Below the pieces are notes generated by a model. The model ran no database searches, had not been told where the DNA came from, and saw only the letters and a program-made list of their open reading frames with translations. The position numbers were made by a program, and so were the translations under genes. This document shows, piece by piece, positions 17,587-25,697 of a stretch of DNA of 64,000 nucleotides (position 1 is its first letter; the number at the start of each line of letters is the position of its first letter). The DNA lies in assembly GCA_002425185.1 (NCBI GenBank), contig DILT01000020.1, positions 62,001 to 126,000 of the forward strand. Direction: 5' to 3'. Source of the stretch: Flammeovirgaceae bacterium UBA5585 (lineage in GTDB: Bacteria; Bacteroidota; Bacteroidia; Cytophagales; Cyclobacteriaceae).

Positions 17587-18402
17587 ATGAAATCGATACT
17601 AAAAAAATATACGTCAACATTAGGAGGAGTCTTGATCAGCGTGGGGGTAACTTCACTGCTGGGATTGATCTTGTTGTTATTTTACTTTTACATTTACCTG
17701 CCCTCTGCTACCAACCATGGTGAAACCATAACCGTACCCAGTGTTGAAGGCCTGAACATTTCTGAACTGGAAGACTTTCTGGTGAAACGAAATCTGCGTT
17801 ATGAAGTAAATGATTCATCGTATACGGATGACTACCCTCCGCTTACTGTATTGCGGCAGTTTCCGGCAGCAGGCGCTAAAGTAAAAGAGAACAGGGTGAT
17901 TTATATTTCAATAAATCGTGTTACACCGCCTACGGTTCCACTTCCAAACCTGGTGGACGGATCGCTGATCAATGCTGAAGCTGTATTACGCGGTAATGAG
18001 TTAAAACGCGGACGCATTCAGTTGGTGCGCGGACCATTTTTAAACCTGGTCAAAGAGATGCGCTTTGAAGGTGAGAAGATTGCACCTGGCACACGCATTC
18101 CAAAGGGATCGGTTATCGATTTGGTTGTGGAAGATGGAGGAAGCAACAGCGTGCCGGCACCCGATGTACGGGGGTATACCCTGGAGGATGCCAAGATACC
18201 CATATTTGGCTCCAACCTTAACCTTGGACAAATTCATGTGGTTGGCGATACTACCGGCCGCGAGGCCATTGTGGTGCTTAAACAAAAGCCCCAGGCCTAC
18301 CAAAATATAAAGGTAGGCGATGTCGTTGAGTTATGGGTGGGTAAAAAAGGAACGCCCGTGCCTGACGATGAAGAAGATCAGGATGACATAGACCCGGAAT
18401 AA
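17587..18402 (+). CDS. Membrane-anchored PASTA domain protein
   Basis: A 271-residue protein with a cytoplasmic basic N-terminus, one transmembrane helix (about residues 14-37) and three PASTA repeats: about 45-115 (TVPSVEGLNISELEDFL), 117-185 (PLPNLVDGSLINAEAVL) and 188-258 (PAPDVRGYTLEDAKIPI). The tail is very acidic (DDEEDQDDIDPE). PASTA modules bind uncrosslinked peptidoglycan or beta-lactam-like ligands in Ser/Thr kinases and PBPs, but here no kinase or transpeptidase domain is attached. Its position directly after ddl suggests a cell-wall role; that is inference. Confidence 0.88.
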   Translation: MKSILKKYTSTLGGVLISVGVTSLLGLILLLFYFYIYLPSATNHGETITVPSVEGLNISELEDFLVKRNLRYEVNDSSYTDDYPPLTVLRQFPAAGAKVKENRVIYISINRVTPPTVPLPNLVDGSLINAEAVLRGNELKRGRIQLVRGPFLNLVKEMRFEGEKIAPGTRIPKGSVIDLVVEDGGSNSVPAPDVRGYTLEDAKIPIFGSNLNLGQIHVVGDTTGREAIVVLKQKPQAYQNIKVGDVVELWVGKKGTPVPDDEEDQDDIDPE

Positions 18403-18411
18403 CAGCAAAGC

Positions 18412-20322
18412 GTGTACGGAAACCGAATATTTTTTTTCCTCCTATGGTTAATTCCTGTGGTTGGCTTTTGTCAGCTTCAACGCTATCCTATTCAACAGAA
18501 TTACAGCTCCCCTGCCCTGCCAACTGCCAAAACCAAAAGTCTGGAGCCAATGTCACTGCCCTTTTGGGATGACTTTTCATCACCCCTCAGCAGCGATACG
18601 TTATGGCTTAATAAAGCCACCGTGTGGATTAATAACGGAATGGCTATTAACCCACCCACCATCGGTGTGGCAACTTTTGATGGTTTAAATGAAAATGGAA
18701 CTCCATACAGTCCTAATCCAGATCAAAATCTTAATGTTGGTTTTACCGATAGCCTGGAGTCGCGTAAAATTAAAATGACAGAAGTAGGGCTCTTCCAACG
18801 CAATTCGGTTTTTCTAAGTTTCTATTATCAGTGGGGCGGAAATGGTGAAACACCTGACGCCAATGATTTTCTACGGGTTGAATTACTCAATCAACAAGGC
18901 TTCTGGGAACCCGTGCTTACGCTCCAACCAAATACTACTACGCAACAGCCCGATCAATTCTATAGTGCTATCATTCGTATAAATGATGATAAATTCTATC
19001 ATGACGATTTTCAATTCAGGTTTCGATCGTTTGGCCGGCAATCGGGCCGGTTCGATACCTGGCACATTGATTATGTTTATCTGAACAGGGGAAGAACCGA
19101 AACGGACCTCGCTTATCCGGATCGCGCAATTCGAAAGACACTTTCTCCTTTATTTGAAAACTACTACAGTGTTCCTTACAAACATTTCAAACAAGAAAAA
19201 ATAATTACCGCACCCGAATTTGCGGTCTATAATTTAAGCAACATCCTTACCACACTGTCATACCTGACCTATGGTACATTCACGAATTATTATGAAGATA
19301 ATAGTACTACTGTCTTTGAAGTGAATTTAAACGGAACGGATACCTCATCCATCAGCCTGGGCTTTGGTGTTCCGCCTTTTGTGAATATTCCGGTGGAAGC
19401 CGAATACATCCCCGACCCAGATAATCAAAATCATTTTGATTCGCAGGCAATACGTGTTGATGTGGCTTTAAAAGTGCGGGTTTTCACTGGCGATGTGGTT
19501 GATCTGAAAACCGGTAATCCTTCTCCCGGTTACCTGCCCATCTATGAGCCCATCGATTTCAGGGCTAACGATACCGTACGGCAGCAGTACACCTTGCACA
19601 ACTACTATGCCTACGATGATGGTGTTGCAGAGTATTCGGTAGGGTTAACGCAACCCGGTAATATCGTGGCCTATCGCTTTACCATGCAAACGTCCGAACC
19701 GGACACCATCAATGGCGTGTATGTTCATTACCCGGTTACGCCTGGCGTTGCAGCTTCCAACACTACATTTTACATCTGGAAAGATAACAATGGCGAACCC
19801 GGGCAGCTTTTGTTAGAAGAACTGGTTCCGGTGGAACGCAGAACAAACAATGAATTTATTCTTCGCGAATTTATTCAATCAGCGGTCGTTGAAGATGTTT
19901 TTTACATTGGCTGGCGACAACCTGCCACCGGCCGTGTGCAGGTTGGACTGGACGCCAGCAATGATACCGGAGATCAGATCTTTGTAAATACCACAGGCAG
20001 CTGGATTCTCAATACCGATATCGCTGGAAGCATAATGGTGCGCCCCAGGTTTGGAAAGGGAAATGTTATTACCGCAACCGAAGAACGAAAGAAGAGTGAT
20101 GTGTCGATTTATCCTAACCCAAATCACGGAGAGTTTTTTATGGAAGGTGAAGCCGACCGGATTGAGATTTTAGATTACCGGGGCCTGCCAGTAGCATTTG
20201 AAATTGAGCATTTTAACAGCCGCAAACGTATCAACATTACTAAACCCATAACCGGGCTTTACCTGGTCCGGTACAGTAGTGGAAATGCGCAGTATACCCA
20301 AAAATTTATTGTCAGGGAGTAG
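18412..20322 (+). CDS. T9SS type-A sorted surface protein of unknown function
   Basis: A 636-residue exported protein. The signal peptide is at residues 1-20, ending GFCQ. The mature part begins with LPFWDDFSS, a pattern common in Bacteroidota T9SS cargo, followed by beta-rich, lectin-like segments (LNVGFTDSLESRKIKM, and FRFRSFGRQSGRFDTWHIDYVYLNRG). The C-terminal domain, starting at DVSIYPNPNHGEFF and ending GLYLVRYSSGNAQYTQKFIVRE, is a clear type-A T9SS sorting signal. No catalytic motif is seen. The start is GTG at 18412, nine bases after the PASTA gene stop. Its 3' end overlaps the convergent site-2 protease gene by 11 bases. Confidence 0.85.
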   Translation: MYGNRIFFFLLWLIPVVGFCQLQRYPIQQNYSSPALPTAKTKSLEPMSLPFWDDFSSPLSSDTLWLNKATVWINNGMAINPPTIGVATFDGLNENGTPYSPNPDQNLNVGFTDSLESRKIKMTEVGLFQRNSVFLSFYYQWGGNGETPDANDFLRVELLNQQGFWEPVLTLQPNTTTQQPDQFYSAIIRINDDKFYHDDFQFRFRSFGRQSGRFDTWHIDYVYLNRGRTETDLAYPDRAIRKTLSPLFENYYSVPYKHFKQEKIITAPEFAVYNLSNILTTLSYLTYGTFTNYYEDNSTTVFEVNLNGTDTSSISLGFGVPPFVNIPVEAEYIPDPDNQNHFDSQAIRVDVALKVRVFTGDVVDLKTGNPSPGYLPIYEPIDFRANDTVRQQYTLHNYYAYDDGVAEYSVGLTQPGNIVAYRFTMQTSEPDTINGVYVHYPVTPGVAASNTTFYIWKDNNGEPGQLLLEELVPVERRTNNEFILREFIQSAVVEDVFYIGWRQPATGRVQVGLDASNDTGDQIFVNTTGSWILNTDIAGSIMVRPRFGKGNVITATEERKKSDVSIYPNPNHGEFFMEGEADRIEILDYRGLPVAFEIEHFNSRKRINITKPITGLYLVRYSSGNAQYTQKFIVRE

Positions 20323-21442
20323 GCTCAAAGGTTGTTAACTTGATCGGATTCGGGCTGAAGCAAAGCACAAAGATGATCAGGGCAATCCAGCCCAATACCT
20401 GACGATTAACATCCAGCGGTTCTTCCATTTCTGATGGCGGATGCTCCACCCCGGCCAATCTTCCGATGATAAAGGCAAACAATAACCAACCTGTATAGCC
20501 CTGCAAGGAATGATCGAACCAGTTGAGCATAAATTGTCCGGCAAAAACAAGAAGAGCGTACATCACTGTGTCGCGCATCGGTAACTTCAATCCGCGAAAG
20601 CATAAGGTTAGAAAAATAACATAAGCCGGAATGTAGATAATTAAATCTTCGAATGGCATGTGTGGATGTACTAACCCTAAACCAGCATAAAAAACAAAAC
20701 TGACGAAGATGATAGAAGCTACCAGTTTATGAAGCCGGAAACCAATCAACCCATAAAGCACGTGCCCCCCATCCAACTGACCTATCGGCAGAAGGTTTAG
20801 TGCTGTGAAAATCAATGCCAGAAAACCTGCAAACAAATACGGATAATGCATAATCTCATGTGGGTTAGGCATACGTTCAGGGTCAGCCACAAACTTTTCA
20901 AAGAATAAAAACAGTAAGTTCTTGCCAATAACCACATCAATAATTCCTTCCTGCTGATCATAAACTTTATCTGCATATTCTAATCCGTATTGTTCATACT
21001 CCGGATGAATCTGAAAGATGTATTCAGCCGGTGGCAGATTGGAAAATCCATAAAACAATACAATCATGGCCATTACAAAACCTGCCAACGGCCCGGCAAT
21101 ACCAATATCAAAATTTATCTTTTTGGAAGTTATGCGCTGACGAAGTCGGATGATCGCACCCATGGTACCAATGGAGAACGGAAAGGGTGGCATAGGAATG
21201 TAATACGGAAGACTTGAGTTTACCTGGTAGTGGCGTGCCGTGAAGTAATGACCAAACTCATGTACTGTAAGGATCAATAAAAAAGGAACAGAGAAATGCA
21301 TGCCTGAAAAAAAATCAGCCCAGGTAAAAGGGCCGTATATCGATTTACTATGCGTCCACTCCGCCCCGGCAATTGTGGTGGTGACAAACGTGGCAACAAA
21401 TAAAAAAATCTGAAGCGTAGTCCGCTTTACTTCCTTGCTCAT
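20312..21442 (-). CDS. Site-2 protease family (M50) membrane protease
   Basis: A 376-residue polytopic membrane protein. The zinc-binding HEFGH is at residues 61-65 and the second motif LLPIGQLDGGH, with Asp224, places the third metal ligand, as in S2P/FtsH-independent intramembrane proteases. About eight hydrophobic segments are evident. Such proteases cleave transmembrane anti-sigma factors or signal peptides; the substrate cannot be told from the sequence. The ATG overlaps the stop of the HAD gene (ATGA), so the two are translationally coupled. Confidence 0.9.
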   Translation of the reverse strand: MSKEVKRTTLQIFLFVATFVTTTIAGAEWTHSKSIYGPFTWADFFSGMHFSVPFLLILTVHEFGHYFTARHYQVNSSLPYYIPMPPFPFSIGTMGAIIRLRQRITSKKINFDIGIAGPLAGFVMAMIVLFYGFSNLPPAEYIFQIHPEYEQYGLEYADKVYDQQEGIIDVVIGKNLLFLFFEKFVADPERMPNPHEIMHYPYLFAGFLALIFTALNLLPIGQLDGGHVLYGLIGFRLHKLVASIIFVSFVFYAGLGLVHPHMPFEDLIIYIPAYVIFLTLCFRGLKLPMRDTVMYALLVFAGQFMLNWFDHSLQGYTGWLLFAFIIGRLAGVEHPPSEMEEPLDVNRQVLGWIALIIFVLCFSPNPIKLTTFEPTP

Positions 21443-22059
21443 AGTTTTTTGAAATAATCAAGCACATGATCAGGGTGCTCTACTGCAAATGTTTGAATAC
21501 CTAACGCAGCAGCGGCAGCAATGTTTTCTTTGTTATCATCCAGAAATAAAGTTTGTTCCGGGATAAAATTATTTTCATCCAACAACTGGGTAAAAATTTC
21601 AGGCTCAGGCTTACGTTTACCCACCAGGTGAGAATAATAGTGTGCATGAAAATAATCGTTGAGGGAGGAGGCTGAAGATACCTGCGGCAGCATCGACTGG
21701 TTCACAAAGCTGAGATGGATATTGTTGGTATTGCTCAGCACGGTTACTGAAAAGCTTTTTTTAAGCTCCTCCAGCAAGTGTAGCTTTGCCGCGGGCAAAT
21801 CAACCAGCATGGCATTCCAGGCCCGATCAAGTTGAGCATCTGTAGCGGTGAAAGAAAAAATCCGCTGCAAGGCCTGCCGGAATTCCGCATCGCTAATTTC
21901 ACCTCTTTCGTACGCAAAAAATTCAGGATTTGTCTGATACGCCAACCGCACCTGGTGAGGCGTAAACCCTGATAATTCACAAATTGCCTGAATAGTTTTA
22001 TCAACAGATAAGTCGATAATAACACCACCGAGGTCGAAAATCAGGTTTTGGGGAATCAA
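21439..22059 (-). CDS. HAD family hydrolase (YihX-like)
   Basis: A 206-residue haloacid dehalogenase-superfamily phosphatase. Motif I is NLIFDLGGVIIDL, motif II VLSNTN, motif III KRKPEPEIF and motif IV FLDDNKENI. An alpha-helical cap lies between motifs I and II. The DLGGV form of motif I is typical of the YihX-type sugar-phosphate phosphatases, but the substrate is unknown. The start appears to be TTG at 22059; no ATG or GTG lies upstream in frame before the tRNA. Only 21 bases separate it from the 3' end of the upstream tRNA, so it may be made from a tRNA-mRNA transcript. Confidence 0.87.
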   Translation of the reverse strand: MIPQNLIFDLGGVIIDLSVDKTIQAICELSGFTPHQVRLAYQTNPEFFAYERGEISDAEFRQALQRIFSFTATDAQLDRAWNAMLVDLPAAKLHLLEELKKSFSVTVLSNTNNIHLSFVNQSMLPQVSSASSLNDYFHAHYYSHLVGKRKPEPEIFTQLLDENNFIPEQTLFLDDNKENIAAAAALGIQTFAVEHPDHVLDYFKKL

Positions 22060-22080
22060 TGGCTTGGGGAGATGAATAAG

Positions 22081-22154
22081 TGGGCCCAGCAGGGCACGAT
22101 CCTGCGACCCCCTGATTATGAGTCAGGTGCTCTAACCAGCTGAGCTATGGGCCC
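22081..22154 (-). tRNA. tRNA with CAT anticodon (Met elongator or Ile2)
   Basis: A 74-nt cloverleaf: acceptor GGGCCCA/TGGGCCC (perfect, 7 bp), D arm GCTC-AGCTGGTTA-GAGC, anticodon arm CCTGA-CTCATAA-TCAGG with CAT, variable GGGTC, T arm GCAGG-ATCGTGC-CCTGC, discriminator A. CCA is not encoded. The CAT anticodon fits elongator tRNA-Met or lysidine-modified tRNA-Ile2, and sequence alone does not decide. It is not the initiator by form, since the first acceptor pair G-C is matched. The T loop is odd: A54 and T58 instead of T54 and A58. Confidence 0.93.
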
Positions 22155-22242
22155 TTATGCGTAAGAACGACTTAAAAAGAGGTGCAATGATAAATATTCG
22201 GTTTAACATTCACAATGAAAATACAGTGATCAACCCATATTC

Positions 22243-25200
22243 CTACTTTACCACATGCACCCAGCTTTTACAGCGCGCCTGGTCGCCAATAGATACGGTA
22301 TAATAATAAATACCGGCCTCTAGATCCTTTGCCGACCAATCATACTGATAATTGGCTGACTCAAATACTTTACCGCCCCAGCGGTTGTGAATGGTGAGGC
22401 CAACGGTAAGCCCGGCATCAGCAGGTGTTTTGCCTTCGGAGCCATAGTGTATTACAAACTTATCGTTTTGACCGGGGGATGATTCCGGTGTAATAACATT
22501 GGGAACAAGTATAGTGTACACCGGAAGCGTTACCTGTTGCTCATAAACACAAAACTCTTTGATACCGGCAACCTTAACCGTATAGGTACCATCCTGGTTG
22601 TAGGTATGAACATATTCGGGTAAATCGGTAGTAAAACCATCGCCAAGGTCGAGCAGGTAGTTTTCATCAGCTTTTTGGTCGGTTTTATTTACTATATAAA
22701 CCTGTGACCGGTAAACACAACCCGGTATAAGCTTATAATCAAACTGAACATCAATAAATGGTACAACTTCTATATCAACAGTATCTGTGTTAAGACAACC
22801 ATTATTATCGGTTATAACTACAAAATATCGTGTGCTTTCTTCTGGTTTAATCAACGTAGTATTTAAAGGCCCGTCCTCCGTACTCCATTGATAGCTTACA
22901 CCACCGCTCCCTGAAAGTTGATACGTTGTTCCGTAGCAAATAACATCATCATCCTGCGCTTTCAGCAAATTGCGAAAAACACGCACTGTTTTAAAAGCTG
23001 AATCAACACCAACACAGGTATTCAGATCAACTGCACGTAATCGTACAAGGTAGGTTCCTGCCTGCTGATATTGATGTAAGAATGACGTTGTATCAAACTT
23101 TACCAGATGCGTTCCATCACCCAAATCCCATTCGTAAAACTCACCCCCCGTGCTGAAATTCTGAAACCGGATGGTATCCGGATAACACAGCACATCCAGG
23201 CCTGGTGCATCAAACGCTACTGAGTTTGTTTGCAGCCGGGCGCGCAACGAAGAAAGATCAAATTTAAAAGCAGCATTGTTACAGTTCGCACTGTTGTTGG
23301 TACGCGACCAGGCACCGGGTGTAGTTGGAAAATCTGAACTCGGTAACCCGGTAGCACTAAGCGAACGACAACCCGAACACACCGCATGGTAAACAATGCC
23401 GCTCTTATCGAACCGGCTGGTGCCACCATCCACATGCGTGCGTGATATGTTTCCCCCCAGGTAGGTTGCATAGAGTAGCTCAGAGGCATCTGCAGTAAGT
23501 ACAATGAAATAAAAATCAGATCCACTGGTTGTTTTTTGCAAGGCATCGCTGGTCACCGGCATACCCGAAGTACTGGAATTCCAATACCCCAAACCACTAT
23601 TAATTAAACCACCCCACCCCGACATGTACAAATTATTACAATCGTTTACCAAAAATGCTGTGGGCGAAATATTTGGTATACCTATGCTGGATCCGAATCG
23701 TGTAGAAAATATCAACGCGTTTAGTTCACCATTAAATTTCTGCACAAATTGACCACTATTGGCATTGCTGTACACACCCGGTGTTACCGGAAAATTTCCA
23801 TTGGTTTGTCCATAGGTATATACATCACCATTCTTGTCAAGATCAATAAAATAAACCTGGTCAAACCCGGATGTTCCGGTGAATGTCGAATACGTGATCG
23901 AATCCCCTTCCGAAGAAATTTTCATCATCCAACCATCTACACCTCCCGCTAATACTGACTGATACGTTGCAGTTGTTACCGGAAAATCAATACTGGAAGT
24001 TCCTCCGCCAATATAAATGGCAAAGGCACTATCAAACTTGATGGTATGCGAGGCATCAAAATTATTTCCGCCAACAAATGCAGACCAGATAACCTGTGTA
24101 AGCATGGCATCCATTTTTACCACTACTGCATCACTTCCGCCACCCCGATAGGCTGTACTGAAACTATTCACGGCAGGAAAATCCGGTGAGTTTGTAACCG
24201 AACTGATATAGATATTTCCCAAGGTGTCCGTGATTATATCGCCACGCATTTCATCGCCATAGTTTCGCACCAGCGGACTACCGGGCTGATTCAGGCCATC
24301 ATTTTGAAAACCGCCCAGATAGGTTGATGCTACAAGCTGATCACCATCTTTATTGATCCGCGACAAAACAATATCCGACCCAAAAGGATAAGGAATAACA
24401 TTTGTTCCGAGTGGAATACCTCCATTAAAAGCTGTGTTGTACGCTGTAGCTGTAGTAGGAAAGTCGAACGAACTTGATGTACCTAATACTATTAAATCCT
24501 GTGTCTGCTCATCCATCACCAGGCTGTGCGGTGTTTCATTACTTGACCCGCCCAGGTAACTGGCATACAACAACTGACTGCCGGTAGAATCGTATTTGAG
24601 AATTGCGATATCGTAGTTACCACCATAGGTCGTTTGAAAGGCACCCGGGGTGGCCGGAAAAGTACCGCCAAAATTTATATTGTTGGCAATACCGGAAGAA
24701 TATAAGGTGCCCCGCTCACCCGGTGTGGCTGTGCTTCCCCAATTATCAGCAGTTGATCCGGAAAAAGTAGAGAAGATAAGCAACGGATCAATCACCAATT
24801 CATAGCAGGCATCATATCCTTCCGGAAAGCGAAAGCTGAGTACATTATTCTCCAGCACATATTCACTTTTAACTTCGCATTTTTCGCCATTAATATGCTG
24901 ATACGTAAAAGGTCTTTTCTCAATCAAATAACCTACTGAGGTTCCAACAATCAGATTTCCATGATCAAGGTAAAGCTGATCAGCGCCACTTATTTCAATT
25001 TGAACCTGCCCAGCATAAGCATCAGGCTTTACAATAAAATCATACTTGAGATTTTGATTGATAGAACTAATGCGCAGATCAACACCGGCATATAGTTCAG
25101 GATAAACTATTTCACTATACCCATAAGCGCGCGAAGCCCATTGAGTCGTGTCGTTGCCTAGAAAAAAATTATAATATTCCTTAGATGGGTTGGAGGTTAC

Positions 25201-25530
25201 CGGTGATGTTGAAGCTAAGGCACCTGGAAATTTTATCTGGACATAGTGTCCGTCAATAAAGAAATCCATACTTTCCTTACCATCCGATTCATTGACGTAA
25301 CCATGCAAACGCAAATGTGCTTCATTGGCTTTTTGCTGATCAAATAAATACAATGAAAGCTGACCGGGCGAAAGCATTAAGCGGCCGGCAGGAGTGCGTG
25401 CAGCAAAATCGATAGCCTCAGGCCATTGACCTTTATTCTCAATAAATTTTAATGCAGGTGTTTGTGCTGATCCGGCCAACGGAGCACTGAACAGAAATGC
25501 TATAACTAACCTTAAGTAAACCTGTTTCAT
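22243..25530 (-). CDS. Large SBBP/PKD-repeat surface protein, T9SS type-B
   Basis: A 1095-residue exported protein. The signal peptide ends at about SAQT. An N-terminal beta-sandwich domain (KFIENKGQWPEAIDFAAR to YELVIDPLLIFST) is followed by a run of about seven SBBP-type repeats with the pattern YLGG/FxTxxAY/DxFPTTxxAY (about residues 255-720), probably a beta-propeller. PKD-like domains follow, one with FYEWDLGDGTHLVKF and another with NYLLDLGDGFTTDLPEYVHTY. The C-terminus (VITPESSPGQNDKF...IHNRWGGKVFES...AGIYYYTVSI) is the gliding-motility/type-B T9SS sorting domain. It is probably an adhesin or surface structural protein. ATG at 25530 is preferred to the GTG three bases upstream. Confidence 0.9.
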   Translation of the reverse strand: MKQVYLRLVIAFLFSAPLAGSAQTPALKFIENKGQWPEAIDFAARTPAGRLMLSPGQLSLYLFDQQKANEAHLRLHGYVNESDGKESMDFFIDGHYVQIKFPGALASTSPVTSNPSKEYYNFFLGNDTTQWASRAYGYSEIVYPELYAGVDLRISSINQNLKYDFIVKPDAYAGQVQIEISGADQLYLDHGNLIVGTSVGYLIEKRPFTYQHINGEKCEVKSEYVLENNVLSFRFPEGYDACYELVIDPLLIFSTFSGSTADNWGSTATPGERGTLYSSGIANNINFGGTFPATPGAFQTTYGGNYDIAILKYDSTGSQLLYASYLGGSSNETPHSLVMDEQTQDLIVLGTSSSFDFPTTATAYNTAFNGGIPLGTNVIPYPFGSDIVLSRINKDGDQLVASTYLGGFQNDGLNQPGSPLVRNYGDEMRGDIITDTLGNIYISSVTNSPDFPAVNSFSTAYRGGGSDAVVVKMDAMLTQVIWSAFVGGNNFDASHTIKFDSAFAIYIGGGTSSIDFPVTTATYQSVLAGGVDGWMMKISSEGDSITYSTFTGTSGFDQVYFIDLDKNGDVYTYGQTNGNFPVTPGVYSNANSGQFVQKFNGELNALIFSTRFGSSIGIPNISPTAFLVNDCNNLYMSGWGGLINSGLGYWNSSTSGMPVTSDALQKTTSGSDFYFIVLTADASELLYATYLGGNISRTHVDGGTSRFDKSGIVYHAVCSGCRSLSATGLPSSDFPTTPGAWSRTNNSANCNNAAFKFDLSSLRARLQTNSVAFDAPGLDVLCYPDTIRFQNFSTGGEFYEWDLGDGTHLVKFDTTSFLHQYQQAGTYLVRLRAVDLNTCVGVDSAFKTVRVFRNLLKAQDDDVICYGTTYQLSGSGGVSYQWSTEDGPLNTTLIKPEESTRYFVVITDNNGCLNTDTVDIEVVPFIDVQFDYKLIPGCVYRSQVYIVNKTDQKADENYLLDLGDGFTTDLPEYVHTYNQDGTYTVKVAGIKEFCVYEQQVTLPVYTILVPNVITPESSPGQNDKFVIHYGSEGKTPADAGLTVGLTIHNRWGGKVFESANYQYDWSAKDLEAGIYYYTVSIGDQARCKSWVHVVK

Positions 25531-25566
25531 CACTACTTAACAACCGGGCAAAATACTAAAACTTAC

Positions 25567-25692
25567 CAGAAGCCTTCTCAAAAAAAAATGTCTTAGTTGT
25601 CAGCCCAAGCCTGTCGAAGGCTATTTTAGTGATATCACGAGATTTCGACAAGCTCAACCTGACCACTTTAAAAATTTTGAGGTTTACTTCTA
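25567..25692. repeat. Palindromic intergenic repeat, second type
   Basis: GTCAGCCCAAGCCTGTCGAAG (25599-25619, 21 bases, given as two parts GTCAGCCCAAGC + CTGTCGAAG) matches the reverse complement of 25643-25663 at 15 of 21 positions. The flanks AGAAGCCTTCTCAAAAA (left) and TTTTGAGGTTTACTTCTA (right) form an imperfect outer inverted repeat. The GAGCxTGTCGAA core resembles a widespread bacterial dispersed repeat. Its left end is very similar to the end of the repeat at 14032. It is non-coding and lies between the SBBP protein gene and the FtsX permease gene. Confidence 0.65.
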
Positions 25693-25697
25693 ATTGA

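Noticed and set aside
22243..25530. Tandem DNA repeats or CRISPR-like array in the SBBP gene
   Set aside because: The repetition is at protein level (SBBP repeats) with diverged DNA; no identical direct repeats with regular spacers.
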